From a candidate division TA06 bacterium (GTDB lineage Bacteria; Edwardsbacteria; AC1; EtOH8): a stretch of DNA of 64,000 nucleotides. The DNA lies in the NCBI GenBank assembly GCA_016235665.1, contig JACRJI010000010.1, positions 124,001 to 188,000 of the forward strand, read 5' to 3'. Below the pieces are notes generated by a model. That model was given only the letters and a program-made list of their open reading frames with translations. It did not search any database and had not been told where the DNA came from. A program made the translations under genes and the position numbers. Shown here piece by piece: positions 1 through 9,588 of this stretch (position 1 is the first letter of the stretch; the number at the start of each line of letters is the position of its first letter).

Positions 1-818
1 GGCTCTACGAATGGGAGGTGCTGGTGACCCGGGCCAGTTTCGCCGACATCGTCAAACGCTACAAATATCTCCGGCTGTTCTCGCTTCAGGACCGGAGGCT
101 TTACGACGCCATCAAGGAGGAACGGACCCAGATTTCCCGGGACAAGGCCGACCGCCAGGAACGGCTGATCACCCTGGCCCAGGTCAAGGGCGAGACTGAG
201 CTGGAGATGGCCAACCTGAAGGAGGACGAGCAGCAGCAGAAAAAACTGCTGGACAAGGTCCGCCAGGAGAAAGCCTCCAAGGAAGCTTTGGTAAAAGAGC
301 TGGCGGCGGCCGCCAAAAAACTGCAAAGCCTGATAGACGATCTGGAACGGCAGCGCAAGGCCGAGCTCCAGAAACGCCGGAAGACGGTCCCGGCCCCCGG
401 CACTACCGTGCTGGAACGCAAGCAGGGCGGCCTGTTATGGCCGGCCGAGGGAAAGCTTTATTCCAGTTTCGGGCTGAAGAAGCACTCCAAGTACAACACC
501 TACATCCAGAACAACGGCATCGACATCTATTCCTCCTACGGCTCGGCGGTGGTGGCGGTGGCCGCGGGCAAGGTGGTCTACGCCGAGCGGTTTCTGGGTT
601 ACGGCAACGTCATCCTGGTGGACCACGACGGCGGATATTACACCTTATACGGCAACCTGACCGACATGCTGGTCTTCACCGGCTCTTCCGTGGCCGAGGG
701 CCAGGTGATAGCCAAGGTGGGCGGCAGCGTGGACGGACCGATCATGCACTTCGAGGTCCGCAAGGGCGGCAAACCGGTGGACCCGGTCCAATGGCTTAAA
801 AGAAAAAAGGGGAGCTAA
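1..818 (+). CDS. EnvC-like murein hydrolase activator (5' end outside window)
   Basis: The frame is already open at base 3, before the first GTG at 18, so the N-terminus is cut by the window edge. The visible protein has a long charged coiled coil (about residues 25-125) followed by a LytM/M23-type domain ending in VDPVQWLKRKKGS. The M23 metal ligands are degenerate: the usual HxGxD is NNGID, and HLHFE is IMHFE. EnvC-type amidase activators are catalytically dead in the same way, so I infer a periplasmic activator of cell-wall amidases in division rather than a peptidase. The next gene's GTG follows the TAA directly, which suggests co-transcription. Confidence 0.8.
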   Translation, partial: LYEWEVLVTRASFADIVKRYKYLRLFSLQDRRLYDAIKEERTQISRDKADRQERLITLAQVKGETELEMANLKEDEQQQKKLLDKVRQEKASKEALVKELAAAAKKLQSLIDDLERQRKAELQKRRKTVPAPGTTVLERKQGGLLWPAEGKLYSSFGLKKHSKYNTYIQNNGIDIYSSYGSAVVAVAAGKVVYAERFLGYGNVILVDHDGGYYTLYGNLTDMLVFTGSSVAEGQVIAKVGGSVDGPIMHFEVRKGGKPVDPVQWLKRKKGS

Positions 819-3800
819 GTGAACAAGTGCCGGAAATGCGGGTTTGAGAACCCGGATAACATGAAATTCTGCGGGGACTGCGGGACCCGGCTGGAACAGG
901 AGTCCTCCCAGCTGCAGGCCGAGCGCCGGACGGTGGTGATCCTGTTCGGGGACATCGCCGGCTATACCGCCATGTCGGAAAAGATGGACCCTGAGCAGGT
1001 CCGGGACATTTTGAACAAGTGTTTTTCCCGGGTGGCCGGCATCGTCAAAAAATACGAGGGGACCATTGACAAATACGTGGGCGACGAGGTGATGGCCCTG
1101 TTCGGCGTACCGGTGGCCCACGAGAACGACGCCGAGCGAGCCCTGCGCTCGGCCCTGGAGATCAAGGAGGCCTTTAAGGACCTGAGCCGGCAGACGGGGC
1201 TGGAGCTGGCCATGCGCCAGGGCCTGAACATCGGGGAGGTGGTCACCGGCTCGGTGGGCGGCGACAAGCAGTCCGCCCACACCGTGATCGGGGACGCTGT
1301 TAACGTGGCCTCCCGGCTGGAGAGCCTGGCCAAGCCCGGAGAGATAGCTGTTTCCGAGGAACTGGCCTGGATGGGTAAGCACGTCTTTGACTTCAGCGAT
1401 CTGGGCGAGCACCAGATGAAGGGCAAGGCCGAGACCGTCCACGCTTACCGGCTGGAAAAAGTGCTGGCCGAAAGGGGCAAGGTCCGGGGCATCGGCGGCC
1501 TGTGGTCGCCGATGGTGGGCCGGGACCGGGAGCTGAAGGTCCTGATGGACGCCTACGACACCGCCATCCGGGAGAAGAAGCCCCGGGCGGTCTTCGTGAT
1601 CGCCGATCCGGGCGGCGGGAAATCACGACTGTTGCAGGAGTTCACCGCTTCGCTCAAGGAGCGGGCCGTCCGGCAGAAGGCTGATTTCGGGCTGGCCTTC
1701 GGGCGCTGCCTGCCTTTCGGCGGGGCCAGCTTGGGCCCGGTGATAGAGATGTTGCGGGGGGTATTTGGAATAAAGGAGAACGAGGAGCCCCAGGCCATGA
1801 GGGAAAAGATCAGCACCGTAACGGCCCGTCACTTCGGGGACCGGCAGGTGGGGCTGTTCGGTCCGGCCCGGGTCTTTAACGTGATGCTGGGCCTGGACCC
1901 CGAAGGGTCCCTGGGACAGAACCTCAGCGCCGAGCAGCTGCAGAAGCAGATCAAGCTGGTGCTGGTGGAATTTTGCGGGCTGATGGCCGCCCAGGCCCCG
2001 CTGGTGGTGGTGGTGGAGGACCTGCACTGGGCCGACGAGCTTTCACTGGAAGTTTTGGAATATATCATCAATTATCACCGCGACCTGCCCATCCTGTTCC
2101 TGGGGCTGACCAGGCCGCCCACCCAGGAAGGGGCCCGGGCCGCAGCCATGGCCCAGCGCCTGGTGGCCCACGGGACGGGGATCAACCTGCATTTGGCCGA
2201 ACTGAAGCCGGAGGATGTCCGCCAGATAATCCACTCCATGCTGGAGATAGAGGAGCTGCCGGCGGCGGTCAAGGAAAAGATAGTGGAATACGCCGGGGGC
2301 AACCCGCTGTTTGTGGAGGAGATTATCCGTTACCTGATAGACCAGGGCCTGCTGCTGCCGGCCGAAGGCTACTGGAAGGCCGCCGGCGGGATCGGCGAGG
2401 CGGTGATCCCCAACACCCTGCAGGGTCTGCTGCTCTCACGGATAGACCAGCTGCCCTCGGCCCAGAAATCCATCATTCAGCACGCGGCGGTGGTGGGCAA
2501 GATCTTCTGGGAGCAGCTGGTGTCCGAGCTGATGGACAAGGAGATCTCGGGCGGCCTGGCCGACCTGACCCTGAGGGACATGATCCGGCGCAGCCTGCAG
2601 TCCAGCCTGAGCGACGACATCGAATACATCTTCAAGCACATCCTGGTCCAGGAGGCGGCCTACAACACCATCCTCAAGAAATTCCGGATCAACCTCCACG
2701 CCAAGGTGGTCAGGCTGATCGAGGAAAAATACCCGGCACTGATAGACCAGTATGCCGACCTGCTGGCCTACCACGCCGAGCGGTCAGAGGACCGGGAAAA
2801 GAACATCCAGTACTCCATCCTGGCCGGGGACAAGAACCGCAAGCTTCACGCCAATTTGCAGGCCCGTGATTTCTACCGCCGGGCGCTTAAGCTGATGGAG
2901 GGCGACCCGGCCCTGAAGACCAAGTGCTTCGAGACAGGTATAAAGCTGGCCGACATCTGCTCCTCGCTGGGGGACAATGACGAGGCCATAGGCCTGCTAA
3001 ACGGTTACCTGGCCTGCGCCGGGGGCCCGGAGCAGGAGGCCATGCTGTTCCGCAAGATCGGCGAGAACTACCAGCGCAAGAGCAAATACGACCAGTCACT
3101 GCAGCACCTGGAGCGGGCGGTGGCCAAGCTCAGCGCCGATCCCAATTCGCTGGAGATGTTCAACATCTTCCGGGAGATGGCCTGGGTCTATTATCTTAAA
3201 GGACAGCTGGACCGGGCCAACCATTTTGTGTCCGGGGCGGTCAGGATACTGGACAGCCTCAAGGGGCTGGAACCGGCCAGGTCGGAACGGGCCCGTTCGG
3301 CGGCCTGCAATCTGCTGGCCATCTTTGAAGCCCGGGAAGGCAAATACGAACAGGCCATCGGCCACCACCTGCAGCAGATCGAGATCCTTAAAAAACATGA
3401 AAGCAATGCCAGCCTGGGGGCGCCTTATAATAATTTGGGCACTGTCTACTGGTCCCAGGGCGACATCCCCAGGGCCCTGGAATATCTGGAGAAATCTATG
3501 GAGATGGCCGAGAAGACCGGAGAGCTCCTGTCCGTAGCCATCTCCTGCAACAACCTGGGCGGGATCTACCTGGACCTCAATTACCCGGAGAAAGCCCGGA
3601 AATATTTCGAGCGTTACCTGGACATCAACGCCCGGATCGCCAACCGGCTGGGCGACGCCTACGGCCACTCGGGGATGGGGCGGCTGTACAAGGCGCAGGG
3701 CGACCTGCAAAAAGCGGTGGAGGAATTCCAGGTCTCGCTGGAAGTGGCACGCGAGGTGCAGAGCCGGACACTGGAGGCCAGCGCTTTGTACAACTTAAGC

Positions 3801-4238
3801 GATGCCTACTGCCTGCTGAATGACCTGGACCGTTCTCTGGATCTGTTCGGCCAGGCCCAGGAAGTGATGAAGCAGACCGGGGCCAAAGGATCGGACGGTA
3901 ACCCGTTGTTGGAAAGCCGGCTGCTGCTGGCCCAGGCCGGAAAGGCTGAAGGCGGAAGCAGAGCGGAGCTTTTGCAAAAAGCCAGGCAGATCCTGCTGGG
4001 ACAGTTACAGGGCGGCGGCTTCTCCGACGATGAGGAAAAACCGTTTGAGGCCCACCACCTGCTGGCGGTGGTCGAGATGCTCCTGGGCGAAAGAAGCGAA
4101 GCCGCCCAACACTCTCAAAAAGCCACCGATCTGATCTGCAAGTTCTGCGGACAATTGGACGAGGAAATGCAGGCTAATTACAAGGCCAAGGCGGAGATCT
4201 GTGAGATCCTGAATTTCGGGAAGAAGCTGGGGACATGA
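819..4238 (+). CDS. Class III adenylate/guanylate cyclase fused to AAA ATPase and TPR domains
   Basis: GTG start immediately after the preceding stop. Order of domains: zinc ribbon (C4, C7, C18, C21), class III cyclase (about 37-215), an AAA_16-type ATPase with an ADPGGGKS P-loop and a VVVVEDLHWAD Walker B (about 228-600), then TPR repeats (about 650-1080). The cyclase keeps its metal aspartates in FGDIAGYT and KYVGDEVMALFG and has IGDAVNVASRLE, so it looks active; the lysine before YVGD fits ATP use. There is no signal peptide or membrane segment, so it is cytoplasmic. Such proteins are signalling hubs of unknown input. The TPR part is collinear with the protein encoded just downstream. Confidence 0.88.
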   Translation: MNKCRKCGFENPDNMKFCGDCGTRLEQESSQLQAERRTVVILFGDIAGYTAMSEKMDPEQVRDILNKCFSRVAGIVKKYEGTIDKYVGDEVMALFGVPVAHENDAERALRSALEIKEAFKDLSRQTGLELAMRQGLNIGEVVTGSVGGDKQSAHTVIGDAVNVASRLESLAKPGEIAVSEELAWMGKHVFDFSDLGEHQMKGKAETVHAYRLEKVLAERGKVRGIGGLWSPMVGRDRELKVLMDAYDTAIREKKPRAVFVIADPGGGKSRLLQEFTASLKERAVRQKADFGLAFGRCLPFGGASLGPVIEMLRGVFGIKENEEPQAMREKISTVTARHFGDRQVGLFGPARVFNVMLGLDPEGSLGQNLSAEQLQKQIKLVLVEFCGLMAAQAPLVVVVEDLHWADELSLEVLEYIINYHRDLPILFLGLTRPPTQEGARAAAMAQRLVAHGTGINLHLAELKPEDVRQIIHSMLEIEELPAAVKEKIVEYAGGNPLFVEEIIRYLIDQGLLLPAEGYWKAAGGIGEAVIPNTLQGLLLSRIDQLPSAQKSIIQHAAVVGKIFWEQLVSELMDKEISGGLADLTLRDMIRRSLQSSLSDDIEYIFKHILVQEAAYNTILKKFRINLHAKVVRLIEEKYPALIDQYADLLAYHAERSEDREKNIQYSILAGDKNRKLHANLQARDFYRRALKLMEGDPALKTKCFETGIKLADICSSLGDNDEAIGLLNGYLACAGGPEQEAMLFRKIGENYQRKSKYDQSLQHLERAVAKLSADPNSLEMFNIFREMAWVYYLKGQLDRANHFVSGAVRILDSLKGLEPARSERARSAACNLLAIFEAREGKYEQAIGHHLQQIEILKKHESNASLGAPYNNLGTVYWSQGDIPRALEYLEKSMEMAEKTGELLSVAISCNNLGGIYLDLNYPEKARKYFERYLDINARIANRLGDAYGHSGMGRLYKAQGDLQKAVEEFQVSLEVAREVQSRTLEASALYNLSDAYCLLNDLDRSLDLFGQAQEVMKQTGAKGSDGNPLLESRLLLAQAGKAEGGSRAELLQKARQILLGQLQGGGFSDDEEKPFEAHHLLAVVEMLLGERSEAAQHSQKATDLICKFCGQLDEEMQANYKAKAEICEILNFGKKLGT

Positions 4239-4274
4239 CGTTGCTTCGGAAAAAAGAAGTTCCTGTCAAAACCA

Positions 4275-5747
4275 ATGGTCCGAAAGCTCACGGAGATGGA
4301 AGTTCAGCTTGAAGAAAAGCAATCTCCCCTAAAATATAATTGCGGGAATACCATCATGATAATTGATGAAAACAGGACAGGAAAATATGAGGACGCTTTC
4401 AAAATAGCTGAAAAGCTAAGCGCCATGAACTGGGTGGACCTGGCGGTGGAAGTTCTGACCAGGGCCAAAGGCTTTACCGGCAATGAAGAGCAGGAAGCGT
4501 CGTTGTTCTCCAGGCTGGGAGAATATCATATAAAAAAGGGGGACTATGAACTGGCGGTGATCCAGCTGGAGAACGCCATGGGCCGGCTGCTGCACCGTCC
4601 GGATTCGCTGGAGTTGTTTTATGTTTACCGCAACATTGCCTGGACCTTCTGGCGGCAGGGATATCTGGAGCGGGCGGACAGTTACACCGAAGGAGCCAAA
4701 GCGGTTATTGAAAAAAGGGAGCAGCAGCATGACAACGATACCAACAAGGCCCGGGCCTGCCTCTTTCATTTGCAGGCACTGCTAGCCGGGGCCCGCGGGG
4801 ACAACAAGACGGCGATAGAGCATTACAAAAAGGAAACCGAGATCCTGGAGCTGTATAACTTTACCGACAAGCTGGGGGCGGTCTACGGGAATCTGTGCGG
4901 GATCTACCGCACCCTTGGCAATTATGCCCAGGCCATAGACTACCAGCTAAAATCAATAGAGATTGCAGAAAAGCAGGAGGATCTGCTGACAGTCGGCATC
5001 GGCTGCAATAACCTGGGAGAGATCTATCAGAACCTGGGGAACTTCCAAAAAGCGGAATTATATTTCAACCGCTATCTGGAGATCAACAGCCGCATTGACA
5101 ACTCCCTGGGCGATTCCTTTGCCCTGGCCGGCATGGCCAGGTTACATGTGGAATGGAAGGACTATACCAGGGCCGAGGCTCTGTACCGGCGGGCTTTGGT
5201 GAAAGCCATGTCGGTAAAAAGCAAGGTGCGGGAGGCCGGCATCATGGCCAATATGGCTTTATTATACGGTATTGTGGGAAAAGTGGACCAGGCTTTAAAA
5301 CAAGTGGATCAGGCCATTGCTATCTATGAGCAAACAGGCAGACTGTCCTCCCAATGGCATCAGATCATCAGGGCCAAGGTCTGGTACCAAATGGCGGAGC
5401 AGGAGCCGGATCGGAGGGATGATGCTTTTTATCTTCTGGAGCAAACGGTGTCCCAGCCGATAATTACCGACGATGAACAGGACCTGTCATCCCAGGAAAT
5501 CGCTCTGGAAGCCTACACCCTGCTGGCCCGGATCGGTTTTGACAAGAACGATGCCAGTCTGGCGGAGGAATATTTGAAAAAAGCCAGGTTCTTCATAGAT
5601 CAGCTGATGCAGAACATTCCGGCCGAACTACAGGCGGGGTTCCTGTCAAAAGCACTGATAAAAAATGTCAATGAGCTGGAGGATAAAGTGAAGGAACTTT
5701 TACACCATGATACGGCCACAGCAGGTTCCAATCAGGCAACGTTGTGA
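4275..5747 (+). CDS. TPR-repeat protein, paralogue of the cyclase C-terminus
   Basis: About 490 residues made almost entirely of tetratricopeptide repeats with no signal peptide. It aligns end to end with the TPR part of the preceding cyclase protein: NNLGEIYQNLGNFQKAELYF here against NNLGGIYLDLNYPEKARKYF there, and both continue with YL-(E/D)-IN-(S/A)-RI and LGD. It looks like a partial duplication that lost the cyclase and ATPase. The start is uncertain: ATG 4275 has a weak ribosome binding site and later ATGs exist. Probably a protein-interaction scaffold in the same operon; the partner is unknown. Confidence 0.75.
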   Translation: MVRKLTEMEVQLEEKQSPLKYNCGNTIMIIDENRTGKYEDAFKIAEKLSAMNWVDLAVEVLTRAKGFTGNEEQEASLFSRLGEYHIKKGDYELAVIQLENAMGRLLHRPDSLELFYVYRNIAWTFWRQGYLERADSYTEGAKAVIEKREQQHDNDTNKARACLFHLQALLAGARGDNKTAIEHYKKETEILELYNFTDKLGAVYGNLCGIYRTLGNYAQAIDYQLKSIEIAEKQEDLLTVGIGCNNLGEIYQNLGNFQKAELYFNRYLEINSRIDNSLGDSFALAGMARLHVEWKDYTRAEALYRRALVKAMSVKSKVREAGIMANMALLYGIVGKVDQALKQVDQAIAIYEQTGRLSSQWHQIIRAKVWYQMAEQEPDRRDDAFYLLEQTVSQPIITDDEQDLSSQEIALEAYTLLARIGFDKNDASLAEEYLKKARFFIDQLMQNIPAELQAGFLSKALIKNVNELEDKVKELLHHDTATAGSNQATL

Positions 5748-5784
5748 CCGGAAAAGAATGGCCTGGAAAAGGCTGAACGAAAGT

Positions 5785-5834
5785 AAAGCCCCCGCCGCAC
5801 TTCGACCAAGCGCAGTGTCCGGCGGGGGCTTTTA
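5785..5834. terminator. Bidirectional terminator hairpin with repeat-family loop
   Basis: AAAGCCCCCGCC pairs with GGCGGGGGCTTT between two convergent genes. The loop carries a CACTTCGAC...GCGCAGTG core shared with hairpins near 7571, 20553 and 29363. Confidence 0.85.
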
Positions 5835-5852
5835 CCATTAACTGGGTCATTC

Positions 5853-7511
5853 TTAAAGGGCTGAAATATCGCCGATCATCTTAGTATATTCGTAGGTGGG
5901 AGCTCCTTTGTGGAGCTTATCAAGCAAGTCTTTGGTTTGTTCCCGGTATTTCCTGGCTGCACCGGCAAAACACAGATGGTAGCCGGCGTAGGCCTTTTCC
6001 CGGTCGGTTCCGGCCTGGTCAAATAAACTGGCCAGCTCCTTGATCCCGTCTTCACTGGTTTTCGATTCGGCCATGGCCAGGTGCAAACGGCAGCGCCAGA
6101 CCAGCAAAGGTTGGTTGTTCTTCAGCGTGAGACCCAAAGCCCGGTGAAAACAAACTGCGGCCAAGTCCTTTTGCCCGGCTTGGAGATGAAGCTCGCCCCG
6201 CAGAAACAACTGCGGCCCCAAAAGGTCTCCGGCATTGATTCCTTGGCTGGAGGCGATGGCCTCTTCGATCATTTTTACGGCTTTATCATGATCGCCCAAA
6301 CGCTTAAAAGCTTTTGCCATTTCTTCCGACAGGGAAGCTGCCAGTTCTATGTCTCCCATTTTGGAGACTTGGGCCAGGCTTTCCTCCAGCAGTGACAGGG
6401 CTTCCTGATGCCGCTTTGTGTCGTTCAGGATGATTCCAAGTTTGAGTTCGGTATAAACCGCTGATTTTTTTAAACCGTAACGCTTACTGATGTCCAGTTT
6501 CTGTTCTAAATATTTGCGGGCCAGCTTATATTTGCCCCGTTGTAGAAATATCTGTCCAATTCCACCAAGGGTTACGGCCTCCATTCTGGTCAGCCCCAGA
6601 CGGCGGTTGATTTTAAGGCTTTGGTGAAGATGCCTTAAACCGCTGAGGTAATTTTCACGGTCGCCGTCAACGATCCCCAGGTTGCAAAGGGCCATGGCTT
6701 CTCCCGGCCGGTCGCCCAACCGGCGGTAAATTAACAAAGCCTTCCGGTAATTATCTTCAGCCTCTTTAAACCGGGAACGGTTTATGTAGGCCGTTCCGCG
6801 ATTGACATAGCCTTGGGCCACGCTTCGCTGATTGCCGCAGAGAGCGGCTATTTCTATGCTCTTTCTATGGTAATCAAGGGACTTCTCCCAGTGGCCCTGA
6901 TTTTGAAAGACCAATGCCAGATTACTGGTGGCGAGGTCAAGGTAATACAGTTCCTGGTGTTGTTCGGCCAAAGCCAATTCTTTTCCGAAATATTCCTCAG
7001 CTTGTTTAAGGTCTCCCCGGACAAGGCAGGTGTGCCCCAGGCCGTTGTACGCTTTCATCAGGTCGCTGGGCAGTCCGGTCTCCCCGGAAATGTCCAGGCA
7101 ACGCTGAAAATTGGCCCAGGCATTTTGATGGTCAGCGCGTTTGATGCAGATATTACCCAGGTCGGTCAGCGCCTTGATCAGAAGCACCGGTTGCTTGGTC
7201 CGGACAAACACCTCAGAAACCTGCTCCAGCCTGGACTGGGCTTCTTCCATGTCGCCTCTTATGATCATCAGCGAAGCTATGTTCAGGGAGGATTCCGCCT
7301 TTTCCAATTCTTTGCCGGTCTGTTCCGCCCATTCCAGGCATTTCCGGAAGGCAATGTCGGCTTCCTGCCACCGGCCTATATGCTGCAGCATCTTCCCCTT
7401 GGCTCTCATCAATGCCACGGGAAAGAACCGCTTTCCCTGGGATTCTCCGGCTGACAGCCAGGCCATCACAGGTCTGTAGCGGTAACGTTTATTAAAGTAG
7501 GGACTCATCAC
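5853..7511 (-). CDS. TPR-repeat protein
   Basis: About 552 residues of tandem TPR units (e.g. AMALCNLGIVDG, AVTLGGIGQIFLQRGKYKLA) with no signal peptide and no catalytic domain. It is transcribed towards the other TPR gene and shares the hairpin at 5785-5834. The frame opens GTG-ATG; either codon (7511 or 7508) could initiate. A strong promoter sits so close upstream that the message would begin at or next to the start codon. I recognise no specific family; a scaffold or adaptor is likely. Confidence 0.7.
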   Translation of the reverse strand: MMSPYFNKRYRYRPVMAWLSAGESQGKRFFPVALMRAKGKMLQHIGRWQEADIAFRKCLEWAEQTGKELEKAESSLNIASLMIIRGDMEEAQSRLEQVSEVFVRTKQPVLLIKALTDLGNICIKRADHQNAWANFQRCLDISGETGLPSDLMKAYNGLGHTCLVRGDLKQAEEYFGKELALAEQHQELYYLDLATSNLALVFQNQGHWEKSLDYHRKSIEIAALCGNQRSVAQGYVNRGTAYINRSRFKEAEDNYRKALLIYRRLGDRPGEAMALCNLGIVDGDRENYLSGLRHLHQSLKINRRLGLTRMEAVTLGGIGQIFLQRGKYKLARKYLEQKLDISKRYGLKKSAVYTELKLGIILNDTKRHQEALSLLEESLAQVSKMGDIELAASLSEEMAKAFKRLGDHDKAVKMIEEAIASSQGINAGDLLGPQLFLRGELHLQAGQKDLAAVCFHRALGLTLKNNQPLLVWRCRLHLAMAESKTSEDGIKELASLFDQAGTDREKAYAGYHLCFAGAARKYREQTKDLLDKLHKGAPTYEYTKMIGDISAL

Positions 7512-7518
7512 AATTCAA

Positions 7519-7547
7519 AGTTTACCTCGTATTAAAACGCTTGTCAA
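7519..7547 (-). promoter_or_regulatory. Sigma70-type promoter of TPR gene, probably leaderless
   Basis: On the minus strand TTGACA (7542-7547), a 17-bp spacer, then TAAACT (7519-7524). The predicted start point falls about 7 bp later, at the GTG/ATG of the gene, leaving no room for a Shine-Dalgarno. Confidence 0.6.
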
Positions 7548-7570
7548 GAAATAACTGAACGCACATCAGA

Positions 7571-7618
7571 AAGCCCCCCGCCACACTTCGGTTAAGCTCA
7601 GTGTCCGGCGGGGGGCTT
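7571..7618 (-). terminator. Terminator of the leuD-end operon
   Basis: AAGCCCCCCGCC pairs with GGCGGGGGGCTT. It lies 55 bp beyond the leuD stop. The loop holds CACTTCGG...GCTCAGTG, the same core as the hairpin at 5785. Confidence 0.8.
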
Positions 7619-7672
7619 TAAATTGCCAAAATGTTTTCGCGACTTTTAGTGCCTTTTAGTGGGAAAGCTGTC

Positions 7673-8167
7673 CTATTTTTTACCGTCCATGATCATCTTC
7701 TTGGTATAAGGTATCAGCCCTCCGGCATCGATGATGGCCTGGCGGGCTTTGGGCAGGGGGACGATGTCAAAGCTCTTGCCGGTGGTCTTGTTGACCACCT
7801 TGCCGTTCTCGATCTCCAGTTCGTCGCCCTCGCCGGCCTCGATGCCGGGGCAGATCACCATGTACAGCCCGACGTTGATGGAGTTCTGCAAAAATATCCG
7901 GGAGAAATTCTTGGCGATCACCTTCAGGCCCCAACCCACCAGGCAGGAGGCGGCCTGTTCCCGGGAGGAGCCGCAGCCGAAGTTCTTGTCGGCCACGATG
8001 AAGCTGCCGGGCTCAATCTGCTTGGCCTTGAGCTTTTTGTTGAACTCCACATCGTCCACGAAGGCGAACTGGGGGGTCTCGGTGGGGAGCACCGTGGCCA
8101 TGAATCGGCCGGGATAGATGATATCGGTGGAGATATCGGAGCCTAATTTCAATACGACTTTACCCAT
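7673..8167 (-). CDS. leuD: 3-isopropylmalate dehydratase small subunit / aconitase swivel domain
   Basis: 164 residues, the usual length for archaeal-type LeuD/HacB small subunits. Typical motifs: DISTDIIYPGRF near the start, NFGCGSSREQA (the substrate-binding loop), then SINVGLYMVICPGI. It forms the swivel half of an aconitase-fold hydro-lyase with the LeuC-like subunit, whose gene ends only 2 bp upstream. Family membership is clear. The substrate (isopropylmalate, citrate, citramalate or a homologue) cannot be read from the sequence, and the neighbouring genes do not include a LeuA. Confidence 0.88.
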   Translation of the reverse strand: MGKVVLKLGSDISTDIIYPGRFMATVLPTETPQFAFVDDVEFNKKLKAKQIEPGSFIVADKNFGCGSSREQAASCLVGWGLKVIAKNFSRIFLQNSINVGLYMVICPGIEAGEGDELEIENGKVVNKTTGKSFDIVPLPKARQAIIDAGGLIPYTKKMIMDGKK

Positions 8168-8169
8168 GA

Positions 8170-9588
8170 TTATTTCCTCCCTTTTTTGGTGATACCCCGA
8201 GCTTGTCGAGGGGCGGCTTTTTTCACGGACTTCTTGACAGCAACTATTTTCTTTGCTTTAGCCTTTTTCGGTTTCGCACCCTGAGCTTGTCGAAGGGTGC
8301 CCACTACCGTGCGGGGGTCGGTGATCTCCCCTGTGATAGCCGAAGCCGCGGCGGTGGCCGCCGAGCAGAGGTAAACCTCGGAGTTGGGATTGCCCATCCG
8401 TCCCTTGAAGTTACGGTTGGTGGTGGCCAAAGCCTTGTCGCCGTCGGCCAAAGCGCCCTGGTGCACTCCCAGGCAGGGGCCGCAGCCGGAGTTCATCACC
8501 ACCGCGCCGGACTGCATGAAGGTCTCCACATAGCCCTTCTTCAGGGCCTGCTGATAGATCCTGGTGGAAGCCGGGAACACCAGCATCCGGACGCTGCGGG
8601 CCACTTTCTTGCCTTTCAGTATCCCGGCCGCGATGGCCAGGTCGTCCAGACGGCCGTTGGTGCAGGAGCCGATCACGATCTGCTGGATCTTGATGCCGAG
8701 GGCGGCGCCCACCGGCTTGACGTTGTCCACGGTGTGGGGGAAGGCGATCTGGGGTTCCAGCTTGGAGGCGTCGATCTCCACCACCTGTTCGTAGACCGCA
8801 TCGGCATCCGGCCCGAACAATTCGGGTATATTCTTGACCCCGGCTTCCTGTTTCAGGTAGCGCACGGTCTCGGCGTCCGGCGGAACGATGCCGCCGGTGG
8901 CGCCGGCCTCCACCGTCATGTTGCACAGCACCAGGCGGCCGGAGGTGGACATCTTCTTGATGGTCTCGCCGTGGAACTCGATCACCTTGAAATTGGCGCC
9001 CTCGGCGGACAGTTTGCCGATCAGGTTCAAAATTATGTCCTTGGGCTCGACGTATTTGGGAAGCGTTCCGTTGACCACCACCTTGATGGTCCCCGGCACT
9101 TCCACATTAAGGATCTTTCCCAGCGCCCAGACCGCTGCCATTTCGGTGGCCCCGATGCCGAAGGAGAAGGCTCCCAGCGACCCGTGTGACGTGGTGTGGC
9201 TGTCGGTGCCCACCAGGACCGAACCCGGAAGCACGTAGCCGTTCTCGGGCAGTATCTGGTGGCAGATCCCGCCCTCGTCGCCCCGGATGTCGTGGAATTT
9301 GGTGATGCCCTGCTTGGCCACGAACTCGCGGATCTTCTTCTGGTTCCCGGCGGTCTTGGAGCTCTCGGCCGGCACCCGGTGGTCAAAAATGATGGCGATG
9401 CGGGAAGGATCCCACACTTTGGCCTCGATCCCGGTGCCCTGGTAGATGTCCGAGAACTGGTTGATCACCAGCGCGCCGTTCTCGTGGGACATGGCCAGGC
9501 TGACCTTGGGCTCGACCACGTCGTTCACCTTGACTGATGCCTGGCCGGTGGCCTTGGCCAGGATCTTTTGGACCATTGTCATTCCCAT
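8170..9588 (-). CDS. leuC: 3-isopropylmalate dehydratase large subunit / aconitase family
   Basis: Aconitase-fold large subunit with the three [4Fe-4S] ligands C309 (IGSCTNGR), C369 and C372 (SGCGPCLG), and conserved GTDSHTTSHGSLGAFSFGIG. The family normally ends near the ITDPRTVVG position (about 430). This protein continues for about 42 residues of lysine-rich tail that includes two translated copies of a palindromic dispersed repeat (LRQAQG and PRQARG). The tail is probably neutral read-through of repeat DNA. Product acts with LeuD; the aconitase, isopropylmalate or citramalate reaction remains open. The precise start among M1, M3 and M5 is uncertain. Confidence 0.88.
   Translation of the reverse strand: MGMTMVQKILAKATGQASVKVNDVVEPKVSLAMSHENGALVINQFSDIYQGTGIEAKVWDPSRIAIIFDHRVPAESSKTAGNQKKIREFVAKQGITKFHDIRGDEGGICHQILPENGYVLPGSVLVGTDSHTTSHGSLGAFSFGIGATEMAAVWALGKILNVEVPGTIKVVVNGTLPKYVEPKDIILNLIGKLSAEGANFKVIEFHGETIKKMSTSGRLVLCNMTVEAGATGGIVPPDAETVRYLKQEAGVKNIPELFGPDADAVYEQVVEIDASKLEPQIAFPHTVDNVKPVGAALGIKIQQIVIGSCTNGRLDDLAIAAGILKGKKVARSVRMLVFPASTRIYQQALKKGYVETFMQSGAVVMNSGCGPCLGVHQGALADGDKALATTNRNFKGRMGNPNSEVYLCSAATAAASAITGEITDPRTVVGTLRQAQGAKPKKAKAKKIVAVKKSVKKAAPRQARGITKKGRK
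8195..8213. repeat. Palindromic dispersed repeat inside leuC tail, copy 1
   Basis: CCCCGAGCTTGTCGAGGGG, a near-perfect palindrome, read in frame as part of the leuC C-terminal tail. Confidence 0.75.
8279..8297. repeat. Palindromic dispersed repeat inside leuC tail, copy 2
   Basis: CCCTGAGCTTGTCGAAGGG, the same element as at 8195, about 84 bp away and translated as LRQAQG on the minus strand. Confidence 0.75.
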
